A DNA stretch of 6,189 bases. Origin: Actinomycetes bacterium (GTDB lineage: Bacteria; Actinomycetota; Actinomycetes; Actinomycetales; Beutenbergiaceae). Position 1 is the stretch's first letter. Every line of letters starts with the position of its first letter. The notes below the pieces were generated by a model. It made no database searches. It saw only the letters and a list, made by a program, of their open reading frames with translations, and was not told where the DNA came from. A program made the translations under genes and the position numbers. The stretch lies in contig JAJYRV010000128.1 of NCBI GenBank assembly GCA_021793935.1, positions 1 through 6,189 on the forward strand, written 5' to 3'. This document shows, piece after piece, positions 4,259 to 6,189 of this stretch.

Positions 4259-6189
4259 ATGGGAACTCTCCGGCCAATGGTCACCTCACTCACCGAGTCA
4301 CGCACCTCTTTCCTTTCGGCGATCGCCTCCGAATCTGGTGAAGATCAACAACTCATCGAGCGACTCTTTGAACATGTGGCGACCGAAGACCTCGCCGCCC
4401 GCGACGCCGTCTACCTCGGCGGCGCAGCCCATTCCCTGGCAAACCTTTCCCGCGCCCGCGATCACGCGACGGAAGTGCGGGTGTTCACCCCCTCCTCAGA
4501 CACCCACGGGTGGACCTCCCCCCGTACGATCGTGCAAATCTGCACGGACGATTCGCCGTTCCTCGTGGACTCGATCACCGAAGCGATCTCCGCACTGGGC
4601 TACCGGGTTCACCTCATCGTGCACCCGATCATGCCCGCCGGCATCGCCTCGGGCCGGGCGAACGGCGCGAATGAATCGTGGATGCACATCGAGATTTCCC
4701 GCCTCGCCGACGAGGAATCGCACGAACGCGTGCGCTCTACGCTCACCCGGGTGTTATCCGACGTCGCGAAAGCAGTGGCGGATTGGCGCCCGATGCGCGA
4801 GAAGTGCTTGGCGATCGCCCGCGAAATCACCGCCTCGCGCCCGCCGACGGTCTCCGCGCAGGATGCGGAGCGCGCGATCGAGTTCCTCACCTGGCTCACC
4901 CACGACCAATTCACCTTCCTCGGCTACCGGGAATACACCCTCACCGAAGACGCCGGGGAGCTCGCGCTCGCGCCGGTGCCCGGAACGGGCCTCGGGATCC
5001 TCGGCGACGAAACCTCCCGAATCTCCCGGTTACGCCCCGAAGCACAGGAAACGGCGCGCGAGCCGCGCTTGCTCACAATCACGAAAGCGAATTCCCGGGC
5101 CACCGTGCACCGCTCGGCCTACCTCGATTACATCGGTATCCGCACGTTCGACGACGAGGGTAACGTTACCGGAGAGCGCCGCCTGCTCGGGCTGTTCACC
5201 TCATCCACCTACGCCTCCTCGGTCACGCAGGTGCCGATCATTTCCGGGAAGGTCGAGGAGATCATCCGCCGCTCCGGCCACTCCCCCGACTCCCACTCCG
5301 GGAAGGACCTCCACCAGGTGCTGGAGACCTACCCGCGGGAGGAGCTTTTCCAGGACTCGGTGGAGAGCCTCACGCAGATCGCTGAAGAGGTCGTGTACCT
5401 CGCGGAGCGGCGGCGCTCGAAGATGTTCGTGCGTACCGACGAATTCGGCCGGTTCATCTCCGTGCTCGTGTACATGCCACGGGATCGCTACTCCACCGCG
5501 GTCCGGCTGAAGATCGAAGCACTGCTGCGCGAGGCCTACGATCCCGAGACGATCGATTTCACCACGAACATCTCCGAATCCCCACTCGCGCAGGTCCACC
5601 TCGTGCTGCGCATGCCTCGGGGGCAGGACCTTCCGAAGGTCGACGCCGCGGCGTTGCAGAACGATCTCAACCTCGCCGTGCGCACGTGGGATGATCAGCT
5701 CGTCCACCTCCTGCGCGAAGCCCACGGCGAAACGGTTGCCTCCCAGATCCTCGCCGACTACGCGGGCGCGTTCAGCGCCGCGTACCAGGATATGATCAGC
5801 CCCGCCGCCGCCGTCGAGGATCTTGACCTGCTCCGCTCCCTCGCGGGGCCGGAGGACGTGCGTGTGCGCGTGGACCACAATGGCACGTGGCGGTTCCGGG
5901 TCGCCTCCTACGTCGAATTCCCCCTCACCCAAGTGATGCCGATCCTCACCGCGTTCGGGGTGAAGGTCGTCGACGAGCGCCCGTTCCCGGTCACCCTCAC
6001 CGGCGACCGCAGCCGCCACATCTCCGATTTCGGTTTGGAACTCGGCGACGGCGAGCACGCCGCTAAGTTCGAAGAGGGCTTCCGGGCGGTGTGGCTGGGC
6101 AAAACCGAGAGCGACCATCTCAACTCCCTCATCGTGCACGCGGGCCTGCCCTGGTCAAGCGTGCTGATCCTGCGTGCGCTCGGCCGCTA
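4259..6189 (+). CDS. NAD-specific glutamate dehydrogenase, large (~180 kDa) type, N-terminal part
   Basis: The enzyme oxidises L-glutamate with NAD+ to 2-oxoglutarate, ammonium and NADH in the cytoplasm, mainly a catabolic step. An uninterrupted frame of 643 codons runs off the right edge; the final two bases TA fit the Tyr of the family motif LRAxGRY. Members usually have about 1,600 residues, so only the N-terminal regulatory region with ACT-like domains is present and the catalytic domain lies beyond the window. Landmarks, counted from ATG 4259, are TDDSPFLVDSI (96-106), FLTWLTHDQFTFLGYREY (209-226), NSRATVHRSAYLDYIGI (278-294), YPREELFQ (358-365) and AERRRSKMFVRTDEFGRF (from 382). This matches the Bac_GDH family (PF05088; GDH180 of Streptomyces, GdhB of Pseudomonas). 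The start is uncertain: ATG 4259 and ATG 4277 are both in frame, and neither has a strong ribosome-binding site (GGGA lies 12 bases before 4277). In mycobacteria the homologue is inhibited by the FHA protein GarA; whether that holds here is unknown. Confidence 0.94.
   Translation, partial: MGTLRPMVTSLTESRTSFLSAIASESGEDQQLIERLFEHVATEDLAARDAVYLGGAAHSLANLSRARDHATEVRVFTPSSDTHGWTSPRTIVQICTDDSPFLVDSITEAISALGYRVHLIVHPIMPAGIASGRANGANESWMHIEISRLADEESHERVRSTLTRVLSDVAKAVADWRPMREKCLAIAREITASRPPTVSAQDAERAIEFLTWLTHDQFTFLGYREYTLTEDAGELALAPVPGTGLGILGDETSRISRLRPEAQETAREPRLLTITKANSRATVHRSAYLDYIGIRTFDDEGNVTGERRLLGLFTSSTYASSVTQVPIISGKVEEIIRRSGHSPDSHSGKDLHQVLETYPREELFQDSVESLTQIAEEVVYLAERRRSKMFVRTDEFGRFISVLVYMPRDRYSTAVRLKIEALLREAYDPETIDFTTNISESPLAQVHLVLRMPRGQDLPKVDAAALQNDLNLAVRTWDDQLVHLLREAHGETVASQILADYAGAFSAAYQDMISPAAAVEDLDLLRSLAGPEDVRVRVDHNGTWRFRVASYVEFPLTQVMPILTAFGVKVVDERPFPVTLTGDRSRHISDFGLELGDGEHAAKFEEGFRAVWLGKTESDHLNSLIVHAGLPWSSVLILRALGR

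Noticed and set aside
1443..4818. Repeated GCGATCGC octamers (1443, 3286, 4122, 4319, 4811), which looked like a dispersed motif similar to HIP1
   Set aside because: All five encode Ala-Ile-Ala in frame in their own genes (GCG ATC GC-, or the same on the minus strand in deoD). Protein content and codon preference explain them. A genome-wide count against codon-shuffled genes would settle it.
4338..5510. A 390-codon plus-strand frame rich in Arg, Ser and Pro
   Set aside because: It is a shifted reading of the dehydrogenase gene. The product is low-complexity SPRT-rich sequence without family motifs, while the neighbouring phase encodes the conserved protein.
5201..6139. A 312-codon open frame on the minus strand
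   Set aside because: It is antisense to the glutamate dehydrogenase gene, whose plus-strand frame matches a conserved family throughout. It shows no recognisable domain.

Overview
The window looks like chromosomal DNA from a high-GC Gram-positive bacterium (Actinomycetota; I would guess Micrococcales or a relative, with low confidence). The reasons are the very strong preference for G or C at third codon positions in every gene, a lipoprotein with a long acidic tether, weak TANNNT-type promoters, and a large NAD-dependent glutamate dehydrogenase of the type found in actinobacteria and proteobacteria. No insertion sequence, phage gene, tRNA, rRNA or CRISPR array is visible, and base and codon use are uniform, so this reads as ordinary core or near-core genome.

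Layout. Positions 2-466 (+) hold the 3' end of an unrecognised multi-pass membrane protein. A 127-base gap with a probable promoter and a possible 24-codon leader ORF follows. Positions 594-3444 (+) form a compact three-gene ABC importer operon: substrate-binding lipoprotein, permease, ATPase. This is the COG2984/COG4120/COG1101 set, related to the streptococcal TrpXYZ-type systems. A strong GC-rich hairpin separates the lipoprotein gene from the permease gene, and the permease stop overlaps the ATPase start. The operon runs head-on into deoD (purine nucleoside phosphorylase, minus strand, 3452-4159), with only 7 bases between the two stop codons. deoD is divergent from a large NAD-specific glutamate dehydrogenase gene (plus strand, from about 4259), which is cut by the window edge after about 643 of a usual ~1,600 residues.

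How the genes fit together. The lipoprotein captures a solute outside the membrane, the permease moves it, and the ATPase powers the cycle. The substrate cannot be read from sequence: relatives have been linked to aromatic amino acids, but most of the family is uncharacterised. DeoD salvages purine nucleosides. NAD-GDH degrades glutamate to 2-oxoglutarate and ammonium. These are separate catabolic or salvage functions, and I see no proof that they form one pathway.

I did not find a convincing new biological system. The most notable non-coding signals are a 13-bp palindrome between deoD and the dehydrogenase gene that could act as a symmetric two-way -10 element or an operator, and the 15-bp hairpin inside the ABC operon.
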